Below, piece after piece: positions 20,919-31,652 of a DNA stretch of 64,000 bases. The notes under the pieces were generated by a model. The model ran no database searches and was not told where the DNA came from. It saw only the letters and a program-made list of their open reading frames with translations. Position 1 is the stretch's first letter. Each line of letters opens with the position of its first letter. The DNA is from Zymoseptoria tritici IPO323 (Eukaryota; Ascomycota; Dothideomycetes; Mycosphaerellales; Mycosphaerellaceae): positions 496,001-560,000 of the forward strand of contig NC_018210.1 in the NCBI RefSeq assembly GCF_000219625.1, in the 5' to 3' direction. A program made the translations under genes and the position numbers.

Positions 20919-22664
20919 CTACTCCTTCCCCTTACTATTGAGCATCGCAGAAAGATCGTCGCCAATATCCAAAACATGCTCCCACACACTCGGACGTTGA
21001 GCCTCAATCAAGTCGTCCAAGCCACCACACCAAAGCTTTGTTCCCAGCGCTTGGACCTCAAACACTGCCCATGCCTGAAATTCCCACAACGTCAAAGTCA
21101 GTCTCTTCCCACCAGCGTACGACTCCATGTCGAACTTGAATCGCCGCTTCGAGTTCTCGATCCACACAACGCGTTTGTGCAAAGGACCGTACATGTCGTC
21201 GAGGTCCACGATCTGACGGTAGGCATTCGGGACAGTAATTTTGAGGTCTTGCAGACCTTGACCCCTATGCGCGGCAAGCCGTAGGAGTACCGATCCGAGA
21301 TGATTGACGTCGGAGTACGTGTGGACAGTCAGCTTCTCCAATTTTGCAGGAAGACTCGACAGACCCACGGAGTCGAGCAAAAGATGTGCGTCGATTTCGA
21401 GCTCGATGAGCTGGGGAAAGTTTGAGGGTAAGAACAGGTTATCGAACGCCCGTTGAACCCAGACCTCGCCATTATTGGCAAGATTGGTGATGGTGATGGA
21501 TTGTAGAGTGTCGCAATGATGTCCGAGAGCATGGTAGATGACCAACGGGTCGGTCCATTCGCGGTCCCAGGTGGTGTACGAGTGGTACTTTGCGACGCGC
21601 ACCTCGTAGTGGAACTCCCTGAGCGCTTTGCATGTCTGCACTGCCGCGATGAGGGCCTCTGGCACGACATTCGATTGCAAAAATGTCAGAAACTGAACGC
21701 TGCTGGTACCCTTGCCTAGTGGCTGAGGATCGTTGAACGAGCGATCGCGTCTCATCCCTTTGACAGTGAGTCTGCGCAGCTCCGGAAGCTGCATCGCCGC
21801 GGGCAAAGCTCGAGCAGCACCTTCTGCATGCTCGCGAGGACGATTGATAGGATTGATGCGGTCAATTTCCTTCCAAGCCATTGCATTGAGCTCGACGTGG
21901 TGGAGTTGTGCAAAGCAACCCTGAGGCAGATTTGCCAAGTTTTCTGCGGACCAAAGCATTCGGAGTAGTCTTCCCCAATATGAACCCAGGGCATAGTAGT
22001 AGTTATCTCCTGTCGGGAGGATGATTGTTTGGACTCGAGGGGCCATTCGCACAACCACAAGTGCTGCCATGTCCTCGTACCGGGGTCTTCCAGCAGGTAG
22101 GTGAACGAGAGAGTTGAAGAGTTCGGTACTCAGCACATTTTCGAAATGTGGCCGATCTTGCTCGATGCAGACTTGGTTTCGATGAATGAGCATTCGAAAG
22201 TAATGTGACGGCAGCCAGGTCCGCAAGCTGTACTCCGACTGGTGTTTTGCGGTGATAAGGCGGATGAGTAGACCAAGGTGCGGGCATGCGCAGAGAGTGC
22301 GCGCAAGACGGCGTGATGACGAGTAGTGGTAGTGGCTTGGAGTCAAGTCGAGTTGAACAGTGCGGTATAGCAAGGGACGCGCCAGGACGAAGAGATCCTT
22401 GCACGACAAACAAAGCGCATGGAAAGTGCCCATCGCTAGTCTCCGCACTTCTGCGCCCGATTCAGATGCACTGCCGATGGGGATGAACTCGCAAATGTTC
22501 TCGAGCAGCTCCGTGGGAAGATCCAGCAGCACTTTCGCAGTGTCTGTTGACGGGGCCTGTGGATCTGCGCTCGATGCTGCGCCATTTGCGAGAGTGGTGG
22601 ACGGCGTCGACATCTCGGAGACCGACTCTTCCGGCTGAGTGGTGCGTTCTTGAAGAAGAGCCAT
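20919..22664 (-). CDS. F-box/LRR-like protein (paralogue D)
   Basis: A single exon. The frame is open from 22880, but the ATG at 22664 (MALLQERTTQPEES) is the better start because it lies closer to the conserved region; this gives 581 residues. The F-box-like part reads VLLDLPTELLENICEFI, then FHALCLSCKDLFVLARPLLYRTVQL, and the family block is LARTLCACPHLGLLIRLITAK. Leucine-rich segments follow (LHHVELNAMAW, LRRLTVKGM, LIELEIDAHLLL, LEKLTVHTYSD). The C-terminal block is RLTLTLWEFQAWAVFEV. It is separated from paralogues A-C by 13 kb that includes the satellite and LINE, so the family cluster was probably extended by the repeat insertions. Confidence 0.75.
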   Translation of the reverse strand: MALLQERTTQPEESVSEMSTPSTTLANGAASSADPQAPSTDTAKVLLDLPTELLENICEFIPIGSASESGAEVRRLAMGTFHALCLSCKDLFVLARPLLYRTVQLDLTPSHYHYSSSRRLARTLCACPHLGLLIRLITAKHQSEYSLRTWLPSHYFRMLIHRNQVCIEQDRPHFENVLSTELFNSLVHLPAGRPRYEDMAALVVVRMAPRVQTIILPTGDNYYYALGSYWGRLLRMLWSAENLANLPQGCFAQLHHVELNAMAWKEIDRINPINRPREHAEGAARALPAAMQLPELRRLTVKGMRRDRSFNDPQPLGKGTSSVQFLTFLQSNVVPEALIAAVQTCKALREFHYEVRVAKYHSYTTWDREWTDPLVIYHALGHHCDTLQSITITNLANNGEVWVQRAFDNLFLPSNFPQLIELEIDAHLLLDSVGLSSLPAKLEKLTVHTYSDVNHLGSVLLRLAAHRGQGLQDLKITVPNAYRQIVDLDDMYGPLHKRVVWIENSKRRFKFDMESYAGGKRLTLTLWEFQAWAVFEVQALGTKLWCGGLDDLIEAQRPSVWEHVLDIGDDLSAMLNSKGKE

Positions 22665-23435
22665 CGTGGCAAGTGTAGCGGTATCTTCTTCCTCGAAAGT
22701 GCAGTCAATGAGCTTTGGTGCGCTGTGGTGGGAAGCGCGATAGCACACCACGTATCTAGATCCGTGTGTTATGTGTAATGCCGAGTGAGGAGGTTCAAAG
22801 GTCTCGAAGATGAAAAGCCTTGAAAGTTGGTAAGAAATAGCTGGCTGGTCCACCTGCAATTCACCACCCGTCCCCGCCAATCTTCACATGCAAGCCAAGA
22901 CATCTCGACCAGGACCGACAAAAGCTCAAAGCACTTCCCTCCTGACCTGACCGTCAAGCGCACTCATCTCACCCGACTCGCGAGTAGTCTTCCAAGTACT
23001 ATGTGTATACTATATCCGCCCGAAGGAGCCGCTACCCTTGCTGAGATGCCGTCCAGTCCACAAACCTCATACGACCCATGTATTCATGAGCGGCAAGCGT
23101 ATGCCGCAGAAAGTCCCTCAAGAAAGCAGTGGTGAGTGATAGTGCAGCGAGGGAAGAGAAACGACCACAACAGCGTCCTTGTTGAATCCCGTTCCTTTGT
23201 CCAAAGCCCTCTGGCTGTGCGCTGGAACTTTCTGCTTTCCCCTGGCAATATCGTGCACTTGGCAGCGTAAAAGCAACCCAGTCCCAGCCTGCTTGCCAAT
23301 CAATGAGCAATGCGGTTGTCGAAACACAGACGAGAGCAGTGAAACCATGGTGTACCGTCGTCGCATCGTCGCATCAGGCGACGACACTCCCCAGCCAGCT
23401 TCTCCTCTCCTCCTCCAGCAGTACCACCTCCCCGT
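22665..23435. other. Intergenic between paralogue D and VPS15
   Basis: Both neighbours are on the minus strand, so this holds the VPS15 3' region and the promoter of paralogue D. No gene seen. Confidence 0.45.
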
Positions 23436-26400
23436 CTACAAATGCACAAAAACCATCCCTCCTCGATCCGCACTAACAACCATCCCCACCGGCCTCTCCA
23501 CCACCGCAACATCCGTCACCAAATCCAAATGCCTCCTCATCAAATTCCTCGCGCTCGTCCGGATTACTTCATACCTCGAAGGCGTCTTTCCCTTATCCCC
23601 ACTCACACTCCCAGCTGCAGCTCTTCCCTTACCACCACCGCCAACGGGACTCGACTCCACTCCCTGCCCAGCAGCAGCAGCAGCGTCCGCATCCCGCTCG
23701 GTGCAGACCCGCGTATCGAGGCTGAGTTGGCTAAAGGAGTATGTCGGCTGTTGGTCACCCTCATTCCCGGAGACGACCGAACATCCTTCCAAGCGTTCAC
23801 AATCCCAAAACCTCACCTTCCCATCCGGTCCACCCGCGACAAGAAAAGCACTCTGCACTTCAGGATCTTTCACCGAAGTCTGCGCTCCAAAGACCGCAAA
23901 TGCCGCTCTCCCCATCCGAACCTCCCCCTCCCTCTCCATCGCCCTCTCCAGCGACTTATCCCCCTTCTCATCCTCCAAATTCCTCAACTCATACTCCCTC
24001 AAATCCACCCTCTCCCTCCCCTCCCCATGCGCACCCCGATAAACTTCGAAACAAACCCCCTTCTCCAAACTCCAAACACTCACCTCCCCCACCGCCGTCC
24101 CACCCGTCATACAAAACATATTCCTCCTCGAACTCTTTCTACTCGGATGTAATTGCAACCTCGTAATCGGCGCGGGGTTGGCAAACGACCACGACCGGAG
24201 GCGGACATGGAAGCGTAAGTCCCAGAGATGCAGAACACCGGTTGTAGTGCCGACGAGTAACCAGTCTTTCCGGCGGGAGATGCAGAATGTGGACGGTGAG
24301 CCGTGCGGGGAGGGGACGCGGAGGGAGTAGAGGAGGGAAGTGTGTTTGAGGGAGAAGGCGAGGATGCGGTTTGCGGATGTGGTGATCAGGAGGGTGGAGG
24401 TGGGAGAGGCGAGGAAGTGTTCTGACCAGAGGGCGTGTTCGGGTGCGGAGGAGGAGGATGTAGAGAGGGGTGGGATATTCCAGGTCTTGATAGTGCGCAG
24501 CTTGCCGTAGCGGGTGGTGGAGCTGGATTCGGTGACGTCCACACGGATGGCGTGGATACTGCCATCGGAGCCGGTGCAGATGAACGAGTGGGTTCCTTCG
24601 ACGAAGCAGAGGGAGGTGACTTTAACGCCGGAGGGGAGACGGTAGGTTTGTCGGGAGCGGTGGGTTATGTTGCGTTCGAGGCGGGCGGTGTCCCAGACTT
24701 TGACTGTGCCGTCGTCGGAGGCGGTGAGGAAGAAGAGGTGGCTTGGAGCGGGGAGGATACGGGTAACCTTTGCGGTGTGCTCGCCTAGGACTGCAATGAG
24801 TTGACCTTGTGGTCGCCAGGGTCCGGTGTTGGGTTGGTTGCTGTTTGTGGGGATCAGGCCACTTTTGAGTTGGACGACTGGTCCGAAGTCGGCTGCGTCA
24901 ATTGGGAAGGTGTCGACGTAGACTGCATCGAGAAGCTTGAGGACCGTCGGATCGTTACCAGCGTAGTTGTGCACGGATCTGTGACTAACAGTCCTCGCAG
25001 TCGAAGGTCGTGAGTCGGCATTCGGCGAGGGTGATGGCTTGCGACTTGCCGGATGAGGCGAGTTCAGCCTTCCAGTGGCGGTCGTATCGTCAGTGGCGAC
25101 TTCGGCCTGTGCCTTGACACGCAGATCAGCTCCACCTAAGAGGCCAGCAGCAGCGCCTTTCTGCCGCAAAGCCCTGTCGACATCTCTCCCCAGCAGTCCG
25201 ATCCCCGAGCTTGGTGATGAAGAAAGACTTCCTGAGTTCTTCGACCTCAGTCCTGACACTCTCCGCTGGTCAATCGGCATACCCGCAGTGGCCCCGCTAT
25301 CCGCACTCCTCACACCCAACCCACCCTCCTCATCCGGTTTCTTCCTCGCATCGACCGTGGAAGCCTCCTCAATAGCCTCCACAATCGTCCTCTCCTCCTC
25401 CTGCCGCTGCGAATGCTGCTCATACGCCTCCAGACTATTCTCGAAGATGACCGTCTGCGGCGTGATCTTCAAAGCAGACAAGCTGATCATTTGCTCGTAC
25501 CTGCCATCCTGCCCATTCCCATCATCTCGCTTCGACCGCTGCGCCGAGCGCCAGATGTATTCTCTGAAAGCCAGCAGTTTCATCTCGTCTTCGGTCGTCA
25601 TACCTGCGTTTCGTAGCCGTCCGAGCCACTGTTCGTCTTCATCCGTCTTGGGCACTTTCGCAAACGACTTTGACGACAGCCCAGCCACGGAGGACTGCGG
25701 CGGCATCTGCGCCACCCCCGGCGAAGACAATTGTTTCGACTCCCTTGCCGGTTTCCAGAATACACTCTTCTCCACTCTCACTGCCCATTGGACCGCCAGA
25801 TCCAACACTGCTCTTGGCAATGGTTTCTTCAGCGCATCCAGCAGCTCCGACTCGGTCAGACTGCCAATCGGCACTTTCAAGTACGGCTGTATCAACGGTG
25901 CCACCAAGATCCTCACATCGGCCATGGACAAGTACGTCGTCGTAGCGGAGATGAGATGGCAAGCAGCTTCTTTGATCCAGAAGTTGGGGTGCATCTGAAA
26001 CCTCGCAACGGTGTCGATGAGTTCCCATATCTTCGAGCGTTGAAGGAGGCCCATTTCAGCCATGCTCGCCATAGATCGAAGAGCTTGTTCGACGACCAGT
26101 TCTTGCGGGTCGGTGAGAGCTTGCAGCATGAGTGGCAGGATATACTCTTCCAAATTTGCGCTGCCGATGTAGACTGCCACGCCGACTATTGTCTTGAAGA
26201 AGTCTCGTTTGAGTAGCCAATCCGGGTCGTTAAGGTAAGTGTTGAGATGGCTGAGGATGATGTCGCTGGCTCGAGCTTCTCCGAAGAAGACACATAGACT
26301 TGAGACTGAAGTCAAGAATGCTCGACGGACGGCGGTATCGGTATCAGTGAGAAAGACCTTCGTCTGGCCTTCAAACTGCTCGAGCATCTCAAGGCGGGTG

Positions 26401-28064
26401 GCGTCATAAGCCTCCGGGTCGACTGTGTAGTCTTCGTCTGTGTCGCCGCCTCTTTCGGCAGATGGAAGAGAGCCTTCTGCTTTGAGAGCCTGCATGGCAT
26501 CGAGGAAGCGGGAGGCTGTTTCAGCGAGGCTGGCCAGACATGCTGCATACGTTGCTCTGACGAGAGAGTATTTCCTGAATGTCGTCGATTTGACGAAGAC
26601 TTGTAATTTCGGGAAGATGTATTGTGTGAAGAGGAAGGAGTTGACTGGTGAGACGACCGTGACCATGGCGAGGATTTGGGTCATGGTTCGGAGAGCCGCC
26701 ACAAGAACCATGTCGTTGGGATCTTCCAGCAGTGGGATGATGTATGGGAGCACTCGGTCCAGTTTTCCCTCATCTGGCAGTCTTTCAGCGAACGCAAGCA
26801 GTAGCTCGCATGCCCGCACCTTTGAAGCTGCTCGTGCGCAAGTTCGCATTGCCGATGCGATGACATTCAACAGGACGAATGTCCCATTCTCACTCGTCAA
26901 GTGATGTGCCGACTGCACTGTATGTCGACTGTTCGGAAGGTCGACTTGCATCGGAAATAGTCCAGTGCGTAATGCCGGGTTCGACTGAGCACTTTCTTCC
27001 GCAGTCGCAGCATCCTGATACCCCAGAGACACCGACAAGATCTCAAAGTCATTGTAGATCCTGTCGATCCGCTCATCCGAGATCCCATTGTTCTTGTCCG
27101 CTGTCTGTCCACTCTTCCGACCAGTCATTGGATCCGTAATCTCTTGCATCAACGTATGCAAGTGATTATAGAAGTACAACGGGAAAACTTTCTCTTTGTA
27201 CTCGTCCAGGTAGTCATTTGCATGCCACCTCTCCGTCGGATCCAAACGAATCATACTGCTGATCAGGCTCCGCACATGTTCATCGTCCACTTTATTCAGC
27301 AGCGTCACCGTTGGGTCGTACTCCCCCTTCCGATACCGATACAGCTGACTGAGGGTGAATGTTGGCGACTCAGTGAACAACTCAGCGAGAACACAACCCA
27401 GACTGAAGATATCCATATTCCACTGCACCACGTTCCCTTCCCTAGGCTTCTCGCCCGCAGCAAGGAATCGTTCCGGCGCCAGATAACACGTTCTCCGCGC
27501 GGAAGCATCGTAGTAGAAGGAGAAGTCGGCCGGATTGTCTTCAGGCAGATACACCGGTTTGAACTGCGATGCGAAGTCCGTCAGGTACACCCATCCCCAG
27601 CTAGTGACAAGCACATTCTCCGACTTGATGTCGCCGTGGAAGACGCCTTGAGCATGACAGTCTCGGACGGCGCAGAGCAGTTGAAATGCTATCCATTTCT
27701 TCTCGACGCCTTCCAGAAATGGACGGATGCTCACTCGGTCGTAAAGAGAGGTGTGAACGAATTGTCGGACTAGTAGACCGAGTGCTGCAGTCTCTCGTAT
27801 CCGAGCATAAGGTAAGACGTTCGGGATGCCTCGCAGCTTTTGTCGCTCCTCGCGAAGTAGTGCGGAGTAGCGTTTAAAGCTCACGGAGGGGTTGGATTTG
27901 GTGATGACCTTGGCGACGACGATTCCGGAAGAATGTTTGGCTCGAACGGTGCGGAGGAAGCGAGCGCCGCCGAGGGTCTTCTCGTAGGTCAAGTCTGTGA
28001 GCTCGGAGGTCTCGATGGCGGAGGGACCGGCTGGGAGAGTAACGGCTGAGTAGCCTTGACCCAT
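23436..28064 (-). CDS. VPS15: Vps15 regulatory subunit of PI3-kinase Vps34
   Basis: A single exon of 1,542 residues, the usual Vps15 size and layout. MGQGYS at the start fits N-myristoylation, which anchors Vps15 to endosome and vacuole membranes. A kinase-like domain covers about residues 27-310: VVAKV (Lys52), HGDIKSENVLV in place of HRD (143-145), and TDFA in place of DFG (163-165), the degenerate signature of this family. Helical HEAT-type repeats follow at about 330-800 (VLPYIIPLLEDPNDMVLVAALRT is one). The C-terminal third has WD40 blades (FFLTASDDGTVKVWD, WLLVGTTTGVLHLWDL, MVVSADRGGMVFVHL at the very end). Vps15 activates Vps34 in autophagy and vacuolar sorting complexes. Long antisense frames inside are shadows. 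Confidence 0.95.
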   Translation of the reverse strand: MGQGYSAVTLPAGPSAIETSELTDLTYEKTLGGARFLRTVRAKHSSGIVVAKVITKSNPSVSFKRYSALLREERQKLRGIPNVLPYARIRETAALGLLVRQFVHTSLYDRVSIRPFLEGVEKKWIAFQLLCAVRDCHAQGVFHGDIKSENVLVTSWGWVYLTDFASQFKPVYLPEDNPADFSFYYDASARRTCYLAPERFLAAGEKPREGNVVQWNMDIFSLGCVLAELFTESPTFTLSQLYRYRKGEYDPTVTLLNKVDDEHVRSLISSMIRLDPTERWHANDYLDEYKEKVFPLYFYNHLHTLMQEITDPMTGRKSGQTADKNNGISDERIDRIYNDFEILSVSLGYQDAATAEESAQSNPALRTGLFPMQVDLPNSRHTVQSAHHLTSENGTFVLLNVIASAMRTCARAASKVRACELLLAFAERLPDEGKLDRVLPYIIPLLEDPNDMVLVAALRTMTQILAMVTVVSPVNSFLFTQYIFPKLQVFVKSTTFRKYSLVRATYAACLASLAETASRFLDAMQALKAEGSLPSAERGGDTDEDYTVDPEAYDATRLEMLEQFEGQTKVFLTDTDTAVRRAFLTSVSSLCVFFGEARASDIILSHLNTYLNDPDWLLKRDFFKTIVGVAVYIGSANLEEYILPLMLQALTDPQELVVEQALRSMASMAEMGLLQRSKIWELIDTVARFQMHPNFWIKEAACHLISATTTYLSMADVRILVAPLIQPYLKVPIGSLTESELLDALKKPLPRAVLDLAVQWAVRVEKSVFWKPARESKQLSSPGVAQMPPQSSVAGLSSKSFAKVPKTDEDEQWLGRLRNAGMTTEDEMKLLAFREYIWRSAQRSKRDDGNGQDGRYEQMISLSALKITPQTVIFENSLEAYEQHSQRQEEERTIVEAIEEASTVDARKKPDEEGGLGVRSADSGATAGMPIDQRRVSGLRSKNSGSLSSSPSSGIGLLGRDVDRALRQKGAAAGLLGGADLRVKAQAEVATDDTTATGRLNSPHPASRKPSPSPNADSRPSTARTVSHRSVHNYAGNDPTVLKLLDAVYVDTFPIDAADFGPVVQLKSGLIPTNSNQPNTGPWRPQGQLIAVLGEHTAKVTRILPAPSHLFFLTASDDGTVKVWDTARLERNITHRSRQTYRLPSGVKVTSLCFVEGTHSFICTGSDGSIHAIRVDVTESSSTTRYGKLRTIKTWNIPPLSTSSSSAPEHALWSEHFLASPTSTLLITTSANRILAFSLKHTSLLYSLRVPSPHGSPSTFCISRRKDWLLVGTTTGVLHLWDLRFHVRLRSWSFANPAPITRLQLHPSRKSSRRNMFCMTGGTAVGEVSVWSLEKGVCFEVYRGAHGEGRERVDLREYELRNLEDEKGDKSLERAMEREGEVRMGRAAFAVFGAQTSVKDPEVQSAFLVAGGPDGKVRFWDCERLEGCSVVSGNEGDQQPTYSFSQLSLDTRVCTERDADAAAAAGQGVESSPVGGGGKGRAAAGSVSGDKGKTPSRYEVIRTSARNLMRRHLDLVTDVAVVERPVGMVVSADRGGMVFVHL

Positions 28065-28748
28065 GTTTCTTGATGACCCGGAGGGGTGCCGTGAGGATTA
28101 AGGCGAAGTGGTGGAGATCGCCGCGTACCGCTCCTGGCGTGGCTTCATCGATGGCTATTCTGCCTTATATTGCGATGCGCAATGTGCCGTATCATCGTGA
28201 GGCGGTCCGATGATGGCGCGATGGAGAGAATCATTTGTTTGTTGCATCGCCTTGTCGATGCGCAGCACGCGACGGTGAGGTCGCGACTGGTGGATGTCCG
28301 AATCCGAGACCGAGTCAAGAAATCCGAGCTGCACACGAGCATTGGCCGAATTTGCCAGCCTTCTCTCGACAATCACTGGGAGAATTCACCGTGCGAGCGC
28401 AGTGTAATCAGGCTGCTGGAATGATATTTGGAGGCAGCGTAGGGAAGCACAGAAGGTGATTGCGTTCAGTCCGTTGGCTGCTCCAGTGTATCGCATGGGC
28501 ATTGATCGCAAAGTCATTGATACCTAGCATGGACAACAGCATCACGAACACGTTCAACAACGCTTGAATCATAACATTCACTTCATTTTCCGTCGGCGAG
28601 CGCCGGCTCTGTAACTGAACGAGCCCTCTCTATGCACTTCAAATGTCCGACGTCCTCAATACAGACTGCTGTATGTGACTGTGTCCAAACTCCTCGCGCT
28701 CTGGTACGCTCGCTTTTGTCATGACAAGTGGTGGAATGAACCCATCCT
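28065..28748. other. Intergenic, promoter side of VPS15
   Basis: Contains the VPS15 promoter and the 3' region of the small gene at 28749-29222. No gene seen. Confidence 0.45.
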
Positions 28749-29222
28749 CTACTGAGGGTTGTAGGCGCCCTTCTTCTTGAGGATCTCCTCCTCCTCTTCA
28801 CGGAGCTGCTGGTCGATCTTGGCGCCCTTGGATGGCTCGTTGCCGTGAGAGATGGCCTAGAACGTGTTAGTGCAAGCGATTGTTTCCTGAAGTGTTCCAT
28901 CTCACCGGTGCGGTGGCATCCATCTGGGCGAGCTTGTCCTCGGTGCTCAGGTCCTTGCCGGCGGAGTCGTCCTCGTTGCGCTTGGCCTCACGCTCCAGTC
29001 TGTTGGCGATGGAGCGCTCGTCCTCTGTAGATAGTGTCAGCTGCAGCTCCAACAGGCAATGGGTTGTGGTTGAAACGTACTGGGATCGTCGGGGTTGTGA
29101 GAGTTCTTCTTTCCCTCGTGGAAGCGCTCTTCCTCCTGGAGCTTCCTGATCTCCTCGACATCAGAGTTGCGTTGATCACCGGCCTCGTACACACCAGCGC
29201 TGCCGACGTTGGATTGAGACAT
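28749..29222 (-). CDS. Small hydrophilic conserved-type protein, three exons
   Basis: Exons 29222-29081, 29024-28906 and 28856-28749 are joined by introns of 56 nt (GTACGT...ACAG) and 49 nt (GTGAGA...CTAG) that keep the frame, giving 122 residues. The protein is highly charged and helical: MSQSNVGSAGVYEAGDQRNS, DVEEIRKLQEEERFHEGKK, then NRLEREAKRNEDDSAGKDLS and a C-terminal REEEEEILKKKGAYNPQ. It has no membrane segment or cysteine motif. I believe proteins of this type are widespread in filamentous ascomycetes, but I know no function for them. The start at 29222 was chosen because the upstream part of the frame is low-complexity leader sequence. Confidence 0.7.
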
Positions 29223-29576
29223 GTTGATTGATGTGTGTGTGTTGGTTTGGTTGATTGAAAGTGTGTTTTGGTCGGGTTTTGGGAGAAGTGAAGCACGAGA
29301 CAGAGCTGTGATCGATGTTTTCAAGCTTGGTGGGGAACTTCTTGGTTGCCATGATGTAACTCAAGAGTGCCGTCATCGCTGTCCGTGCTCAGGAACAGGT
29401 CTTGGCATGCGGGAGGAGCAAGATGCTGACATAACTTCGACGTCCTAGAGCTCTCGAAGTCCTGAATACTCTCGCTTCAGACGACGTTCACGCAACAGCG
29501 CCAGATCAAGATAGCATGCTTCCGGACCAGGAAGGAGAACAACGCCATTGAGTCGTTCAAGAAGCGCAACACGACC
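29223..29576. promoter_or_regulatory. Divergent promoter region
   Basis: A 354-bp gap between the small hydrophilic gene (minus) and the F-box/zinc-ribbon-like gene (plus). It presumably drives both. No specific factor site is asserted. Confidence 0.4.
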
Positions 29577-30889
29577 ATGACCAACATCATCATGAATTCA
29601 CATGCCACAATCGACCTGACCCAAGACTCTCCACTCGATGGCAACGGCCAAGACCTGCTCTCCTCACTGCCTCCCGAACTGCTGGACGAAGTGATCTCCT
29701 ACCTGTATCCTGCCCACTTCCCGGATCGAATCCTCTTCCCGAAACAGGACGAGTCGCCATGCTCTCATCCTCTCGACTTCCTCGCCGCAACGAACCACTC
29801 TCTCCGCTCCGCAGTCAACGCCTGGGCACATTCCTTCCTCCTCCAACACGCCCACATCACCAATTACAAACCGAAAACGTCGCTGGCCTCCAGTAAAACC
29901 AAGTCCAAGTCAAAAATGAAGACCGCACCATCACCAAATCTCCTCCGCGGCCGCTCCGGACTCCTCACCTGGTCCGAAAAGCACTGCGTCTTCTGCGGCA
30001 AAAATTCCGTCCGCCGCGCCATCCTTGCAAACGGACTTCGCTGCTGCGACGCCTGTGACCGCAAAGAGTGGCCAGGCAAGATCACCAAGACCCAAGCGCA
30101 GCGGGACTACTTGCTCAAGGAAAGCGATCTTTTCATCCAGATGTACCCCGGCGGAAGAACAGCGGCCCCTGGACTTCTCTATGGAGTCTACTCATGTCAA
30201 GGAGGCCACGCTACGATGATCCTGGAAGAAAGCTTGCGGCGGGCGGCTCGCAGAAAGCACGGGGATGGATGGGAAGCCGAGAAGGATCAGAGAGCGGCAG
30301 AACGGCAGCGGAAAAGCGCCGGTGACCCGAATCCAGATGCTTGGTCGGAGCTGACCTGGACGAAAGAGGATGGGCTTCAGCTCAGTCCCGAGTGAGTGTC
30401 TTTCTCGCTAAGCTACATCCAGCTATTTTCGGTATTTCTTGGATGTGCGCGAGACAATGCCTGCTTGTCCACGATCGTTTCCGGATATGTGTCGACTCGG
30501 CACGTCATACGCCTGAACGCTTTCCGCCGTATCAAACCTCCCAAAACGACTCAATTTAAAACTTACGCACCACCGCTGATCTCCTCACTCCATATAGAAT
30601 CGCCACCATCGAAGCCTCCATCGACGACGCGTATTGGTCCGGCGTCTCCCAGTGGCAATGTATATGCCAAGAATGCCACGCATCGTTCATCGAACAGCAT
30701 GGCCTTGACGGAGAGAGCGGCTTCATCCACCTAGCAGAGTTGAGCGAACGTGCACGCATCGGGAGAGTCCCAGGTTGGCAGGAGCCGCGATTTATCCGCT
30801 TTAATGAAGGCGCCTTGGTCGCGAAGAATCAAGTGAGAAGAGTGCTTTGGTTGGAGGAACGCTGTGGCGGCGGTTTAAATGATTATTGA
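29577..30889 (+). CDS. F-box-like protein with paired CxxC motifs, two exons
   Basis: Exons 29577-30391 and 30598-30889 are joined by a 206-nt intron (GTGAGT...TATAG), giving 368 residues with an intact frame. An F-box-like motif lies at about residues 28-50 (LLSSLPPELLDEVISYLYP), followed by LDFLAATNHSLRSAVNAWAHSFL. A putative zinc-binding pair follows: CVFCGKNSVRR and then LRCCDACDRKEW. Exon 2 adds WQCICQECHASFIEQHG, a third Cys cluster. The layout of an F-box followed by Cys pairs and an aromatic charged tail occurs in several fungal F-box proteins of unknown target. The intron is longer than others here, so cDNA would be useful. Exon 2 is clearly coding (SIDDAYWSGVSQW, ARIGRVPGWQEPRFIRFNEG). 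Confidence 0.7.
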
Positions 30890-31145
30890 TGATTGTTGAG
30901 AGGAACAGAGCCGGAAGGCTAGCGCAATTGCGGTGCTGGTTGGGTGTCAAGTGACTGCTAACTGCAACCTGCTGCTCCTTCCTAGCATTCGAACAATAAA
31001 GACACCGTATCCAAAAGTCCTCCTCGTATCCCACGCCAGCTCGGTCCGATATCTCACCACTCCTCGCCTCCATCACCCACCCTGCTCATCTCCCTCATCA
31101 ATCACTCACATCCTCGTGCAAGCCTCGTAGACGCACCGGCCGCCC

Positions 31146-31652
31146 TCACCACCTCCATCCCTTCTCCCGCTTAACCCTCGCCTCCACCGGCTTCTCCACC
31201 ACCACCCCTCCCCCCTCTACATGCTCCACCCCCTCTACCAATCCCTCCACTTCCCTCGCATCCACTTGAACAACATGCTTCGGTCCCTCCACCTCCCCCT
31301 CAGACCTCCGCATCTTCCGTGCCAGCCATCCCAACCATCCGACTTCCCACCACCTTGGCGGCTTCTCCTCCCCCTCTACCTTGTTCTCTGCATCACCATC
31401 CTTCTTATTGCCTCCCTCCCGCCCTACTCCCTCTTCATCTGCTGCCTGTTCGGCCTCGTGCTTCCCATCATCTTTCACCTGACCCTCCCCTTCTGCCTCG
31501 ATTGGTGCTGTTTCGGGAACACCGACCTCCTCATCCACCGGTAAAGGTTTCTTCGGTCGATGTCTTTCGATAGCGAAAACGAGGAGCATGCCTGTCATGG
31601 AGCCGACGGCGGTGAGGAGCATGCCTAATAAGCTCTCGGCGACGGATTTCAT
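31146..31652 (-). CDS. Small membrane-anchored acidic protein (hypothetical)
   Basis: A single exon of 168 residues. One predicted membrane segment sits at the N-terminus (SLLGMLLTAVGSMTGMLLVF) and is followed by a basic patch (ERHRPKKP). The long acidic middle part (EAEGEGQVKDDGKHEAEQAA) precedes an amphipathic WWEVGWLGWLARKMRR and a charged tail. No family recognised. The composition is coherent and hydrophobicity is confined to one place, which favours a real gene, but the G-rich coding strand can also produce such frames by chance. Confidence 0.45.
   Translation of the reverse strand: MKSVAESLLGMLLTAVGSMTGMLLVFAIERHRPKKPLPVDEEVGVPETAPIEAEGEGQVKDDGKHEAEQAADEEGVGREGGNKKDGDAENKVEGEEKPPRWWEVGWLGWLARKMRRSEGEVEGPKHVVQVDAREVEGLVEGVEHVEGGGVVVEKPVEARVKREKGWRW

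Noticed and set aside
22665..22880. N-terminal extension of F-box paralogue D to an ATG at 22880
   Set aside because: The extra 72 residues have no family counterpart. The ATG at 22664 places the F-box at the usual distance.
25075..25998. 307-codon frame antisense to VPS15 (and 23179-24042)
   Set aside because: Fully inside the certain VPS15 coding exon. The Ser/Pro-rich composition is that of an antisense shadow.
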